Positions 51,256 through 59,841 of a stretch of 64,000 nt of DNA are shown here, piece by piece. The position numbers and the translations under genes were made by a program. This DNA is from JBQKLI01 sp012798975 (GTDB taxonomy: Bacteria > Bacillota > Clostridia > Tissierellales > Peptoniphilaceae): the NCBI RefSeq assembly GCF_052116305.1, contig NZ_JBQKLI010000003.1, forward strand, positions 1-64,000. Reading direction: 5' to 3'. Each line of letters starts with the position of its first letter. Within the stretch, counting starts at the first letter, position 1. A model generated the notes under the pieces. The model was not told the DNA's origin, searched no databases, and saw only the letters and a program-made list of their open reading frames with translations.

Positions 51256-52176
51256 TTGGAATATAAAGATTATTATGAGATTCTTGGAGTCGATAAAAAG
51301 GCTTCGGAAAGCGAAATAAAAAAAGCATATCGTTCTTTAGCGAAAAAATATCATCCGGATCTCCATCCAGATGATGAAGATGCTGCAAATAAATTTAAAG
51401 AAGTAAGCGAAGCCTATGAAGTGTTGTCTGACAAAGAAAAAAGAGAACAGTACGATAATTTCGGCTCCAGCTATAATTTCTCTCAAGGTCAAAATTTCGA
51501 CCCAAATCAGTATGGTTATGATTTTAGCGATTTTGGTTTTGGCGGAGACGGGGGATATAGTTATACTTACTCTACTGGATCCGAGGGCGGAGCAGACTTC
51601 TCAGATTTCTTCAATGCCTTTTTTGGAGGGAGAAATCGACAAAGTTCTGGATTTTCAGGCTATGGCAGACAACAAAGCCCTAGACAAAAGTATCAGTCCG
51701 AGATATCCATTAGTTTGAAGGAAGCTTATGACGGAGGTACAAGAGATTTAAATCTTAATATCAACGGCGAAAATAAGACAGTTCCTTTAAAAATTCCAGC
51801 AGGAATTCTACCTGGCAAAAAAATAAAAATCAAAGGCGAAAAATTTGGATTAGCCGGCGACCTATTAATAAAAATCAATGTAATTGATGAAAAAAATACG
51901 TTAAAAGGATTAGATATTATAAAGAGCACAGCTGTTTACCCTTGGGAAGCGGCTTTAGGATCAAAAAAAGTCGTAGAAACTCTAGAAGGAAAAATTAAAG
52001 TCAATATCCCTAAGGGAATACAAAGCGGAAAGAGAATCAGAGTTCCGAAGAAGGGATTCCGCGATATGAAGAAAAATCAAGGGGATTTGTTTTTAGAAAT
52101 TCAAATACAAAACCCGGAACATATTACGGAAGAACAAGAAGAACTATTCAAGAAGCTACAGGACACTGTATCATAA
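51256..52176 (+). CDS. DnaJ/CbpA-type co-chaperone
   Basis: A 306-residue J-domain protein: EYKDYYEILGVDKKASESEIKKAY with HPD in KKYHPDLHP, a Gly/Phe-rich linker (about 75-145), and a DnaJ C-terminal peptide-binding domain. The zinc domain of classical DnaJ is missing, as in CbpA. Start is a TTG at 51256, 6 bases after GAGGTG; GTG at 51247 lies within that site. It precedes clpB. Confidence 0.9.
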   Translation: MEYKDYYEILGVDKKASESEIKKAYRSLAKKYHPDLHPDDEDAANKFKEVSEAYEVLSDKEKREQYDNFGSSYNFSQGQNFDPNQYGYDFSDFGFGGDGGYSYTYSTGSEGGADFSDFFNAFFGGRNRQSSGFSGYGRQQSPRQKYQSEISISLKEAYDGGTRDLNLNINGENKTVPLKIPAGILPGKKIKIKGEKFGLAGDLLIKINVIDEKNTLKGLDIIKSTAVYPWEAALGSKKVVETLEGKIKVNIPKGIQSGKRIRVPKKGFRDMKKNQGDLFLEIQIQNPEHITEEQEELFKKLQDTVS

Positions 52177-52186
52177 GAAATAACCC

Positions 52187-52240
52187 TTGAAGGTAAGCCT
52201 TCGAGGGTGTATACTGATTTAAAAGTCAGAGAAAGTCTAA
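52187..52240 (+). promoter_or_regulatory. clpB promoter with degenerate CtsR box
   Basis: TTGAAG (52187-52192), 17-base spacer, TATACT (52210-52215), then AGTCAGA-GAA-AGTCTAA (52224-52240), which differs from the CtsR heptads at two positions. The geometry copies the dnaJ promoter (box 8 bases after the -10 instead of 7). A hairpin CCCTTGAAGG/CCTTCGAGGG (52184-52207) overlaps the -35 and could slow transcription from dnaJ. Confidence 0.65.
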
Positions 52241-52259
52241 AATAAAAGGAGAATAATAT

Positions 52260-54848
52260 ATGGATTTAAACAAATTTACAAAAAAATCAATAGAAGCCAT
52301 TCAAGAAGCACAAAATATAGCCATTAAAAACGGCAATCCAGATGTAAATGATGTCCATTTACAATACGCTCTTGTTTCGGATATCGAAGGAGTTATATAC
52401 AAATCATTAACACATGAACATGTTGATGTAAAAGCTTATGTAGAAGAATTAAGAAAAAGCTTGGAAGCAATGCCTTCCCAAGACGGCAACAGTAACATTT
52501 ACCCTTCTACCGTTTTCCAAAGAATACTATTAAAAGCGGAAGATGAAGCGAACGCTATGGGGGATGAGTATGTATCTGTAGAGCATATCTATATGGCTTT
52601 ATTAAAAGAAAAAAATGTGCCATCTAAATATATTTTAGATAAATACAGTATCAGTTTGAAAGGATTTAAAGAAGGGTTGAAAAAAGTAAGAGGAAATCAA
52701 AAAGTGGATTCCGATGATCCAGAAAGCACCTATGAAGCTTTGGAAAAATACGGAAGAGATTTAACGGAGGAAGCCAGAAAAGGAAAACTCGATCCTGTTA
52801 TCGGAAGAGATGAAGAAATCAGGCACTGTATTCGAATTTTATCTCGTAGAACAAAAAACAACCCTGTTCTTATCGGAGAGCCCGGTGTAGGTAAAACTGC
52901 AGTAGTAGAAGGTTTAGCTCAAAGAATTGTGAAAAACGATGTGCCGGATAACTTAAAAGACAAAACAATCTTTGCGTTAGACTTGGGTTCTCTTTTAGCC
53001 GGTGCGAAGTTTAGAGGACAGTTTGAAGAACGATTAAAAGGCGTATTAAAAGAAATTCAAGAGTCTGAAGGCGGTATTATCCTATTTATCGACGAGCTTC
53101 ATACTTTAGTAGGTGCAGGAAAGACAGATGGAGCGATGGACGCATCCAATATGTTAAAACCAATGCTTGCAAGAGGAGAACTTCATACAATCGGTGCGAC
53201 AACTCTTGATGAATACAGACAATATATCGAGAAAGATGGAGCTTTAGAAAGACGTTTCCAAAAAGTCATGGTTCAAGAACCGACTGTGGAAGATACTATA
53301 TCCATCTTAAGGGGAATTAAAGAGCGTTATGAAATTCATCATGGAATCCGAATTTCCGACAATGCAGTTATTGCGGCAGCGACACTTTCAGACCGCTATA
53401 TAACAGACCGTTTCTTGCCGGATAAAGCTATCGACTTAATGGACGAAGCTTCTGCTATGGTAAGAACTGAAATAGACTCTATGCCAAGCGAGCTAGACGA
53501 GAAAAACAGAAGAATTCTTCAGCTGGAAATTGAAAGAGCAGCTCTTAAGAAAGAAGAAGACGAGCTAAGCAAAAAACGATTAGAGGAACTTGAAAAAGAT
53601 CTTCAAGATTTGAAAAATGAATATGACGCAGAGTACAATACTTGGAAAGAGCAAAAGGAAAGTATCGATGCAGTCAAAGAAATCAAATCTGAAATCGACG
53701 GCATAAAGATCGAAATGGAAAAAGCGGAAAGAACTTATGATTTTGAAAAACTTTCCCAGTTAAAATACGGAAAACTTCCTGAATTAGAAGGAAGATTAAA
53801 AGAAGCGGAACAAAAAAGCCAAGAAGAAACTTCTATGCTGAAAGAAGAGGTTACAGAAGAAGAAATCGCAGAAGTTGTTTCTAAGTGGACAGGGATCCCT
53901 GTTACAAAACTTGTGGAAACAGAAAGAGAAAAAATTCTCCGCATGGACGAAACACTTCACAAAAGAGTTATCGGTCAAGACGAAGCAGTCGATGCAGTAG
54001 CAGATGCGATTATCCGTGCAAAATCTGGGCTTAAAGATATGAATCAGCCGATAGGATCCTTTATATTCTTAGGGCCTACAGGAGTTGGTAAAACAGAACT
54101 TGCTAAGGCTATCACTCAAACTATGTTTGATGATGAAAAGCATATGATCCGTATTGATATGAGTGAATATATGGAAAAATACACTGTGTCAAGACTTATC
54201 GGAGCAGCACCGGGATATGTAGGTTATGAAGAAGGAGGACAGCTTACAGAAGCTGTACGAAGAAACCCTTATTCTGTAGTGCTTTTCGATGAAATCGAAA
54301 AAGCTCATCCCGATGTCTTCAACATTCTTCTTCAAGTACTGGATGATGGACGTTTAACCGACAACCAAGGAAGAACAGTAGACTTTAAAAATACAATTAT
54401 CATTATGACTTCGAATATCGGCTCCCAATTCTTGATCGATGGAATTACAGAAGAAGGAGAAATAGAAGAAAGTGCAAGAGTTCAGGTTGAAGAACAATTA
54501 AAAAGATCTTTCAAACCAGAGTTCTTAAACAGAGTGGATGATATCGTAATGTTTAAGCCTTTATCTGAAGAACAAATCTATGAAATCATCGACAAATATA
54601 TCGACATGATACAAGTCCGCCTTGAAGAAAGACAAATTAAGATTGAACTTGAAAAAGATGCAAAAGAGCTTATCTTAGCAAGAGCATACAATGTTCAGTA
54701 CGGTGCAAGACCTGTAAAAAGATATGTTGAAAAACATGTAGAAACAGAACTTGGACGAATGATCTTAAAAGGCGAAATCGGCGAAAAAGATACTGTAAAA
54801 ATAACAACAGAAAATGGACAGCTAAAGTTTAGTGTCAGTGAAAAGTAG
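52260..54848 (+). CDS. clpB: ATP-dependent disaggregase ClpB
   Basis: An 862-residue AAA+ machine that pulls apart aggregates with DnaK/DnaJ. N domain (about 1-145), first ATPase with Walker A GEPGVGKTA, a coiled-coil middle domain (about 400-525, EEDELSKKRLEELEKDL), and second ATPase with GPTGVGKTE. Full length. The region in front holds its own promoter and CtsR-type box. It probably also joins the dnaJ transcript. Confidence 0.96.
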   Translation: MDLNKFTKKSIEAIQEAQNIAIKNGNPDVNDVHLQYALVSDIEGVIYKSLTHEHVDVKAYVEELRKSLEAMPSQDGNSNIYPSTVFQRILLKAEDEANAMGDEYVSVEHIYMALLKEKNVPSKYILDKYSISLKGFKEGLKKVRGNQKVDSDDPESTYEALEKYGRDLTEEARKGKLDPVIGRDEEIRHCIRILSRRTKNNPVLIGEPGVGKTAVVEGLAQRIVKNDVPDNLKDKTIFALDLGSLLAGAKFRGQFEERLKGVLKEIQESEGGIILFIDELHTLVGAGKTDGAMDASNMLKPMLARGELHTIGATTLDEYRQYIEKDGALERRFQKVMVQEPTVEDTISILRGIKERYEIHHGIRISDNAVIAAATLSDRYITDRFLPDKAIDLMDEASAMVRTEIDSMPSELDEKNRRILQLEIERAALKKEEDELSKKRLEELEKDLQDLKNEYDAEYNTWKEQKESIDAVKEIKSEIDGIKIEMEKAERTYDFEKLSQLKYGKLPELEGRLKEAEQKSQEETSMLKEEVTEEEIAEVVSKWTGIPVTKLVETEREKILRMDETLHKRVIGQDEAVDAVADAIIRAKSGLKDMNQPIGSFIFLGPTGVGKTELAKAITQTMFDDEKHMIRIDMSEYMEKYTVSRLIGAAPGYVGYEEGGQLTEAVRRNPYSVVLFDEIEKAHPDVFNILLQVLDDGRLTDNQGRTVDFKNTIIIMTSNIGSQFLIDGITEEGEIEESARVQVEEQLKRSFKPEFLNRVDDIVMFKPLSEEQIYEIIDKYIDMIQVRLEERQIKIELEKDAKELILARAYNVQYGARPVKRYVEKHVETELGRMILKGEIGEKDTVKITTENGQLKFSVSEK

Positions 54849-55130
54849 GAAATAGGATTTAGGGGCTAGGTTATAGGGAAAGTAGAAACAAGAAGCGTGT
54901 TTCGTTTGTATCATGAAAGACTTAAGCATAATCTGTTTCTAAATATATTGAATTACCATAAAACCTCTCGTTTGTCGGGAGGTTTTTTTGTTGCGTAAAG
55001 TAGGAAATAGGTTATAGGGAGTAGATTATAGGGAAAGTAGAAACAGGGTGCGTGTTTCTTCTGATTTATTTGGTAATACATAAGAAAAGAGATGTTCTTC
55101 ACTTTTCTACCTCTAGTTCTTTTGTAAAAG
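54849..55130. repeat. dispersed intergenic repeat, tandem copy 6
   Basis: Two related units lie head to tail: GTAGGAAATAGG...TTATAGGGAAAGTAG, hairpin GAAACA-AGAAGCG-TGTTTC (54885-54903), then again GTAGGAAATAGG...TTATAGGGAAAGTAG and GAAACA-GGGTGCG-TGTTTC (55040-55058). Between them lies a terminator AACCTCTCG/CGGGAGGTT at about 54962-54990. No gene is seen. Confidence 0.7.
54962..54990 (+). terminator. clpB-region terminator
   Basis: AACCTCTCG and CGGGAGGTT (one G-U pair) around TTTGT, followed by seven Ts, about 115 bases past the clpB stop. Confidence 0.7.
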
Positions 55131-55196
55131 CAGTTGTTTTTCCTTTTAGTCTGTCTTATACTGAAGATAATAATCATTTATTTCGAGGAGGGAAGT

Positions 55197-56540
55197 ATGA
55201 GTACAGTTATTAAGAATATTTCTACAGTGGTTACCTGCGATGACAAGGATCAAGTGTTTGACAATATAGATATTAAAATTGAAGAAGGGATTATCACGGA
55301 AATAGGCGAATGTTTAGAAGGGGATGAAGTGATTGATGGAAAAAACAAAATACTCTATCCCGGCCTTGTGAATACCCATCATCATTTTTATCAGATGTTT
55401 ACTAGAAATCTTCCGCAAGTTCAAAACATGGAGCTTTTTCCATGGCTTAAAACTTTGTATGAGATTTGGAAAAATTTGGAGAGGGATACGATTTACAATA
55501 GCTCCCTTGCGGCGATGGGAGAGTTGATGAAACATGGCTGTACGACTGCTTTCGATCATCATTATGTTTTTCCAAAAGATGGTGTTGGCTTTATCGAAGC
55601 TCAGTTTGAGGCGGCGAAGGACCTTGGAATGCGGTTTACTGCTTCTAGAGGAAGTATGGACTTAAGTGTAAAAGACGGTGGACTTCCTCCGGATACTGTC
55701 GTTCAGTCTGTAGACGAAATTTTAAAAGATTCCCAAAGACTGATTGAGAAATATCATAATAAAAACGATATGCAGGGAATTGTTCTAGCGCCTTGTTCGC
55801 CTTTTAGTGTAACAGGAGATCTTATGAGGGAGTCTGCCCTTCTTGCAAGAGAGTATGGGGCAAGACTTCATACCCATTTAGCTGAAACAAAGGACGAAGA
55901 AACATTCACCTTAGAAAAGTTCGGCATGAGGCCTTTAGAATATATGGATTCATTAGGCTGGTTGGGAAGCGATGTCTGGTATGCCCACGGGATTCATTTT
56001 AATGAGGAAGAATTGAAAGTTCTCGCACAGACGAAGACAGGAGTCTGCCATTGTCCGATATCGAATATGAAGCTCTCTTCTGGAGTAGCGAGAATTTCTG
56101 AGATGCTGGAGCTGGGTGTTCCAGTAGCGTTGGGGGTCGATGGAAGTGCCAGCAACGACGGCTCAAATCTCTTGGAAGAAATTAGAGCTTCTTTCCTTCT
56201 TCATAGGCTTCATTCCAGTGGAAAAGCACCCACAGGTTACGATATTTTAAAAATCGCCACAAGAGGCGGAGCGAAAGTTTTAGGCCGAGAGGATATCGGA
56301 AGTATTGAAGTCGGTAAAAAAGCAGATCTCTTTATGATTCAAAAAAGCCAGCTGGGTCTTGCAGGAGCCCTTGAGGATCCAAAATCCTTCTTGGGGACAG
56401 TGGGATATACAGGAGAGGTGGATATTTCTATGATTAACGGCGAAGTAGTAGTAGAAAAGGGAAGGCTTGTAAAAATCGACGAAGAGAAAATTACCGAAAA
56501 AGTGTTTCTGTCTGCAGAAAAACTATTAACCGCTCTTTAG
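55197..56540 (+). CDS. 8-oxoguanine deaminase-like amidohydrolase
   Basis: A 447-residue metal-dependent deaminase of the COG0402 group (8-oxoguanine/isoxanthopterin deaminase and AtzB-like). Metal ligands are NTHHHFYQ, HTHLAETKDEE, AHGIHF and GVDGSASNDGS. LFPWLKTLYEIW is shared with the 8-oxoguanine branch. With adenine deaminase and the permease it fits purine salvage or catabolism. The ATG at 55197 has GAGGAGG; an upstream ATG lies in the repeat region. Confidence 0.8.
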   Translation: MSTVIKNISTVVTCDDKDQVFDNIDIKIEEGIITEIGECLEGDEVIDGKNKILYPGLVNTHHHFYQMFTRNLPQVQNMELFPWLKTLYEIWKNLERDTIYNSSLAAMGELMKHGCTTAFDHHYVFPKDGVGFIEAQFEAAKDLGMRFTASRGSMDLSVKDGGLPPDTVVQSVDEILKDSQRLIEKYHNKNDMQGIVLAPCSPFSVTGDLMRESALLAREYGARLHTHLAETKDEETFTLEKFGMRPLEYMDSLGWLGSDVWYAHGIHFNEEELKVLAQTKTGVCHCPISNMKLSSGVARISEMLELGVPVALGVDGSASNDGSNLLEEIRASFLLHRLHSSGKAPTGYDILKIATRGGAKVLGREDIGSIEVGKKADLFMIQKSQLGLAGALEDPKSFLGTVGYTGEVDISMINGEVVVEKGRLVKIDEEKITEKVFLSAEKLLTAL

Positions 56541-56592
56541 TATTAACTTTATAAAGAACTGTTTTAATTAAGGATAATAAGAGGCGGAAAGG

Positions 56593-57129
56593 ATGGACAA
56601 CATCATAAAGAGTATTATTCTATATGCAAGCTATTATGGTACAAGCAAAGCCTATGCTGAAAAATTAGGACAGATGACGGATATAAAGGTTGAGAATCAA
56701 AAAGATTTTAATCGGTATTCTGATTATGATCGTTTTATCTATATCGGCGGACTTTATGCAGGGAAGATCAAAGATCTATCTCAATTTTTAAAGAAAGCTG
56801 GGGAAAAGGAAGTCTATATTATTACAGTTGGGATGGGCAATCCGGAGGATGCCGAAACGGTAAGAATCAGAATGAAGCAGCTGAAAAGCCAGCTTGGAAA
56901 TAGAGTTATCGGTGAAGACAAGATCTTTCATTTAAATGGAGCCATGGACTATGATAGAATGTCGACTATTCATCGTCTTATGATGAAGGGGTTCTGTTTT
57001 GCATTAAAGAAAAAGCCCATTGAGAAAAGAAGCGAAATGGATCAGGATATTATCGACAGTTATAATAAAAGCATCGACTATAAGAATTTTGAGGATTTAG
57101 AAAAAATAAAAGAAGCCCTGTCAAAATAG
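56593..57129 (+). CDS. flavodoxin-domain protein (HemG/flavodoxin_5-like)
   Basis: A 178-residue flavodoxin-fold protein, with the FMN phosphate loop ILYASYYGTSKAYAEKLG and YIGGLYAGKIKD. It resembles the menaquinone-linked protoporphyrinogen oxidase HemG/flavodoxin_5 family. No haem genes are nearby, so a general flavin-based electron-transfer role is more likely here. Confidence 0.75.
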   Translation: MDNIIKSIILYASYYGTSKAYAEKLGQMTDIKVENQKDFNRYSDYDRFIYIGGLYAGKIKDLSQFLKKAGEKEVYIITVGMGNPEDAETVRIRMKQLKSQLGNRVIGEDKIFHLNGAMDYDRMSTIHRLMMKGFCFALKKKPIEKRSEMDQDIIDSYNKSIDYKNFEDLEKIKEALSK

Positions 57130-57135
57130 GACTTC

Positions 57136-57669
57136 TTAACGAGTTTCTGAAATTTTGTGAAGTTTATCGGCGAGTTCCTCGGATAATACATTTTCATCTC
57201 CGAAAAAATGGAAATTTATAATACACCGTTCTTTTAAATATTCTTCAACAGCAGGAGGCACTGAATCTTTTTTAGTAAAAAGGATCGGTGCTTTTTTGTT
57301 TAAAGAAAGCATAGGAGCATTAACGGAATCTTCCACATAGGAAGGGTTAATTATGATAAATTTCGACGCCTCCGGGAAATATCTTTTTGCCAATAGAACA
57401 GACAGTTCGTAACAGTCCTTTCCTTTGACCCATTCAACCTCGATGCCTTTACCTTTAAGCTGTTTTTCGATAGCGGAAGAAAGATGATCTTCTGTACTTA
57501 TAAGAAGAGCTTTGCCGATATCGTTTTTCGCTATAAGTTTGTTCACTTCAGAAGGCAGGGTGTCTTTTTCGGAATAGAAAAAAGGGGACTCTTCCATAGC
57601 TGCTGCGATTGTTCCCATTAATAGATCCGGATTGGAATCTAAACTTGAAATCGTTATTTGGCTTTTCAT
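57136..57669 (-). CDS. CWB2-like domain protein without a signal peptide
   Basis: A 177-residue protein with two CWB2-type repeats: PFFYSEKDTLPSEVNKLIAK with ALLISTED, and APILFTKKDSVPPAVEEYLKERCI with HFFGDENVLSEELADKL. CWB2 repeats normally sit on exported wall proteins, but this one begins MKSQITISSLDSNPD with no signal or membrane helix, so it looks cytoplasmic. It has an AAGGAG site. Function is unknown; relatedness to the wall-binding fold is inferred from sequence pattern. Confidence 0.65.
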   Translation of the reverse strand: MKSQITISSLDSNPDLLMGTIAAAMEESPFFYSEKDTLPSEVNKLIAKNDIGKALLISTEDHLSSAIEKQLKGKGIEVEWVKGKDCYELSVLLAKRYFPEASKFIIINPSYVEDSVNAPMLSLNKKAPILFTKKDSVPPAVEEYLKERCIINFHFFGDENVLSEELADKLHKISETR

Positions 57670-57760
57670 AATTTCTCCTTTCTTAATCTTGTAAACAATT
57701 CGTATATTTTAAGTATAACATCTAGAGAGAAATATGGGTAGAATAGTATAGAGGTGTAAT

Positions 57761-59230
57761 ATGGACTGGACAGTAAAAGCACAAAACGGAATTTTTACAA
57801 CAGAATTAAAAGAAGTTTCTTGTTTTCGAAGTATTCCTTATGCCGAGTCTACTGCAGGGAAAAACAGATGGAACTATCCTTTGCCGAAAGAGTATCAAGG
57901 AGAAAAAGAAGTGAAAGAAATGGGCAATATTTGCCCTCAGGAAACAAGAGGCTATCCTAAAGGAGAAGACTGCCTGAACTTAACCATATGGACGAAAAAA
58001 GGCTGGAAGAAAAAGCCGGTCTTTCTCTTTATACACGGAGGTTCCTTTGTAGCCGGATCCAGCCAAGACCCGAATTTAGACGGAGAGATTCTTGTGGATC
58101 GTGAAGAGTTTGTAATGGTAAGTATAAATTATCGTCTAGGTGTCTTCGGATTCGTGGATTTTTCTTTTTTAGGAGAAGAATTTAAAAGAAATCCAGGGTT
58201 TTATGATGCGGCAGAAGCTTTACGCTGGGTTTATCATAATATAGAAGCTTTTGGCGGAGATCCGAAGAAGATTGTTATAGCGGGGCAGTCTGCAGGAGGA
58301 ACCATCGTCTCTGCCCTTTTAACGGTTGAAGAAATCAATAAATATATTTATAAAGCTGTTATTTTAAGCGGAGTCCCCACAGGGATACATACTTGTGAAG
58401 CCTCTGAAGAAGTCGGCAGGAAGTATCTTGAATATATGAATATTACGACAAAAGAAGAGCTCAGGAATTTAACACAAAGGCAGATTGCAGACAGCCAGAT
58501 GCCTTTTTCGAAAAAGACGGGATATGGAATCAATACCTATCAGCTGGCAATAGATAATTATTATATAAAAGAACCTCCTATCCAAGCCATCGATAATATC
58601 GTAAAAAGAATTCCTCTCTTGATGGGCAGCACAAAGGGGGAAATTGACTCGATAAAATATCCTTATATATTAGATCAGTGGAATTTAAAGGATACATTAA
58701 GCTATTTAAAGAAATTGGAAGAAGGAAGCCGTAAAGAAAGAAATAAACTTTATTGGAAAAAGTACGGCTTAAGATGGAAAGATCATTATTATTCTGATTT
58801 AGTGATCCGAATTCCCGGAATCTGGTATGGAGAGAAATATTCTGAGAAAAATCCCTTGTGGTACTATCGCTTCGATTATGTCTGGACCTTGCCTTTGTTA
58901 GGGCTGATGGGTGCTTATCATTCTTCGGAGCTTAACTATCTCTTTTCCTCCTATGACTGGATCTTGGGAGGGAAGTTTCGTTTGCCTTGGGATAAGAAAA
59001 ATGGAGACATCGTCAGCCGGAACTTTCAAAATATTATCGGCGATTTTGTTTATGATGGAAAGTTAAAGTGGAATCCTTGGGAAGAGGACTTTCCATATCT
59101 AAGTATCGGAAAGAAACAAAAAGAATTGTACTTTTCAAAGAAAATCATCGATTCTTGGAAAACAGGAGGCTATTATAAAATAGCCCACGATCCGAATGTT
59201 TGTTCCAACACATCGGCTATGTTAAAATAG
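57761..59230 (+). CDS. type-B carboxylesterase
   Basis: A 489-residue alpha/beta hydrolase of the para-nitrobenzyl esterase group. It has the CRSIPYAE-like start, oxyanion FIHGGSFVAGS, the nucleophile GQSAGGTIVS, and the catalytic-His segment GAYHSSELNYLF. No signal peptide, so cytoplasmic. Substrate unknown. The start follows GAGGTG. Confidence 0.88.
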   Translation: MDWTVKAQNGIFTTELKEVSCFRSIPYAESTAGKNRWNYPLPKEYQGEKEVKEMGNICPQETRGYPKGEDCLNLTIWTKKGWKKKPVFLFIHGGSFVAGSSQDPNLDGEILVDREEFVMVSINYRLGVFGFVDFSFLGEEFKRNPGFYDAAEALRWVYHNIEAFGGDPKKIVIAGQSAGGTIVSALLTVEEINKYIYKAVILSGVPTGIHTCEASEEVGRKYLEYMNITTKEELRNLTQRQIADSQMPFSKKTGYGINTYQLAIDNYYIKEPPIQAIDNIVKRIPLLMGSTKGEIDSIKYPYILDQWNLKDTLSYLKKLEEGSRKERNKLYWKKYGLRWKDHYYSDLVIRIPGIWYGEKYSEKNPLWYYRFDYVWTLPLLGLMGAYHSSELNYLFSSYDWILGGKFRLPWDKKNGDIVSRNFQNIIGDFVYDGKLKWNPWEEDFPYLSIGKKQKELYFSKKIIDSWKTGGYYKIAHDPNVCSNTSAMLK

Positions 59231-59244
59231 AACTAGGTGAAGAT

Positions 59245-59841
59245 ATGATTAAATTTAAAAATAGAAAACCCGTTCCTTTAGGCAATGCCGGGATCTTTGC
59301 AGTGCTGATTCTTTTAGTAGGAGAAGAAGGCAGGGAAGAGATTCTCTTTGAAAAAAGATCCTTAAACATTAGACAGCCTGGGGAAGTATCCCTGCCGGGG
59401 GGAAGAGTAGAAGCGGGAGAAAGCTACGAAGAAGCGGCAATTCGAGAAACAAAAGAAGAGATCGGTATAGATCCGTCAAAGATTAAGATTCTCGGAGAGC
59501 TGGATTATCTGGTTGCATCCAACAGGATGATTCGTTCCTTTGTAGGAAGAACGGAAGATTTTGATCAGAATAAATTTCGGCAAAATGATGAGGTAGAAAG
59601 TATTTTTACAGTTCCTGTAAAATACTTTATAGAAAATCCGCCAAAGAACTACAATACTCCTATGAGAATACAGCTTCAGGATGATTTTCCTTATGAACGA
59701 ATTCCATCGGGAAAGGATTATCCCTTTGGAGAATATGTACATTCCGTTCCTTTATATTTGGATACAGATCCCTTAATATGGGGATTTACAGCTAGAATAG
59801 TGGATGGGTTTATAAAAAGATTAGAGGTTGAATCATGTTAA
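59245..59841 (+). CDS. Nudix hydrolase, CoA pyrophosphatase-like
   Basis: A 198-residue Nudix enzyme. The Nudix box GGRVEAGESYEEAAIRETKE-EIGI is complete. RQPGEVSLPGG ahead of it marks the CoA-pyrophosphatase (NudL/YeaB) branch, which recycles CoA and acyl-CoA. The ATG at 59245 follows AGGTGA; an earlier ATG at 59200 is inside the esterase gene. It overlaps the next gene. Confidence 0.87.
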   Translation: MIKFKNRKPVPLGNAGIFAVLILLVGEEGREEILFEKRSLNIRQPGEVSLPGGRVEAGESYEEAAIRETKEEIGIDPSKIKILGELDYLVASNRMIRSFVGRTEDFDQNKFRQNDEVESIFTVPVKYFIENPPKNYNTPMRIQLQDDFPYERIPSGKDYPFGEYVHSVPLYLDTDPLIWGFTARIVDGFIKRLEVESC

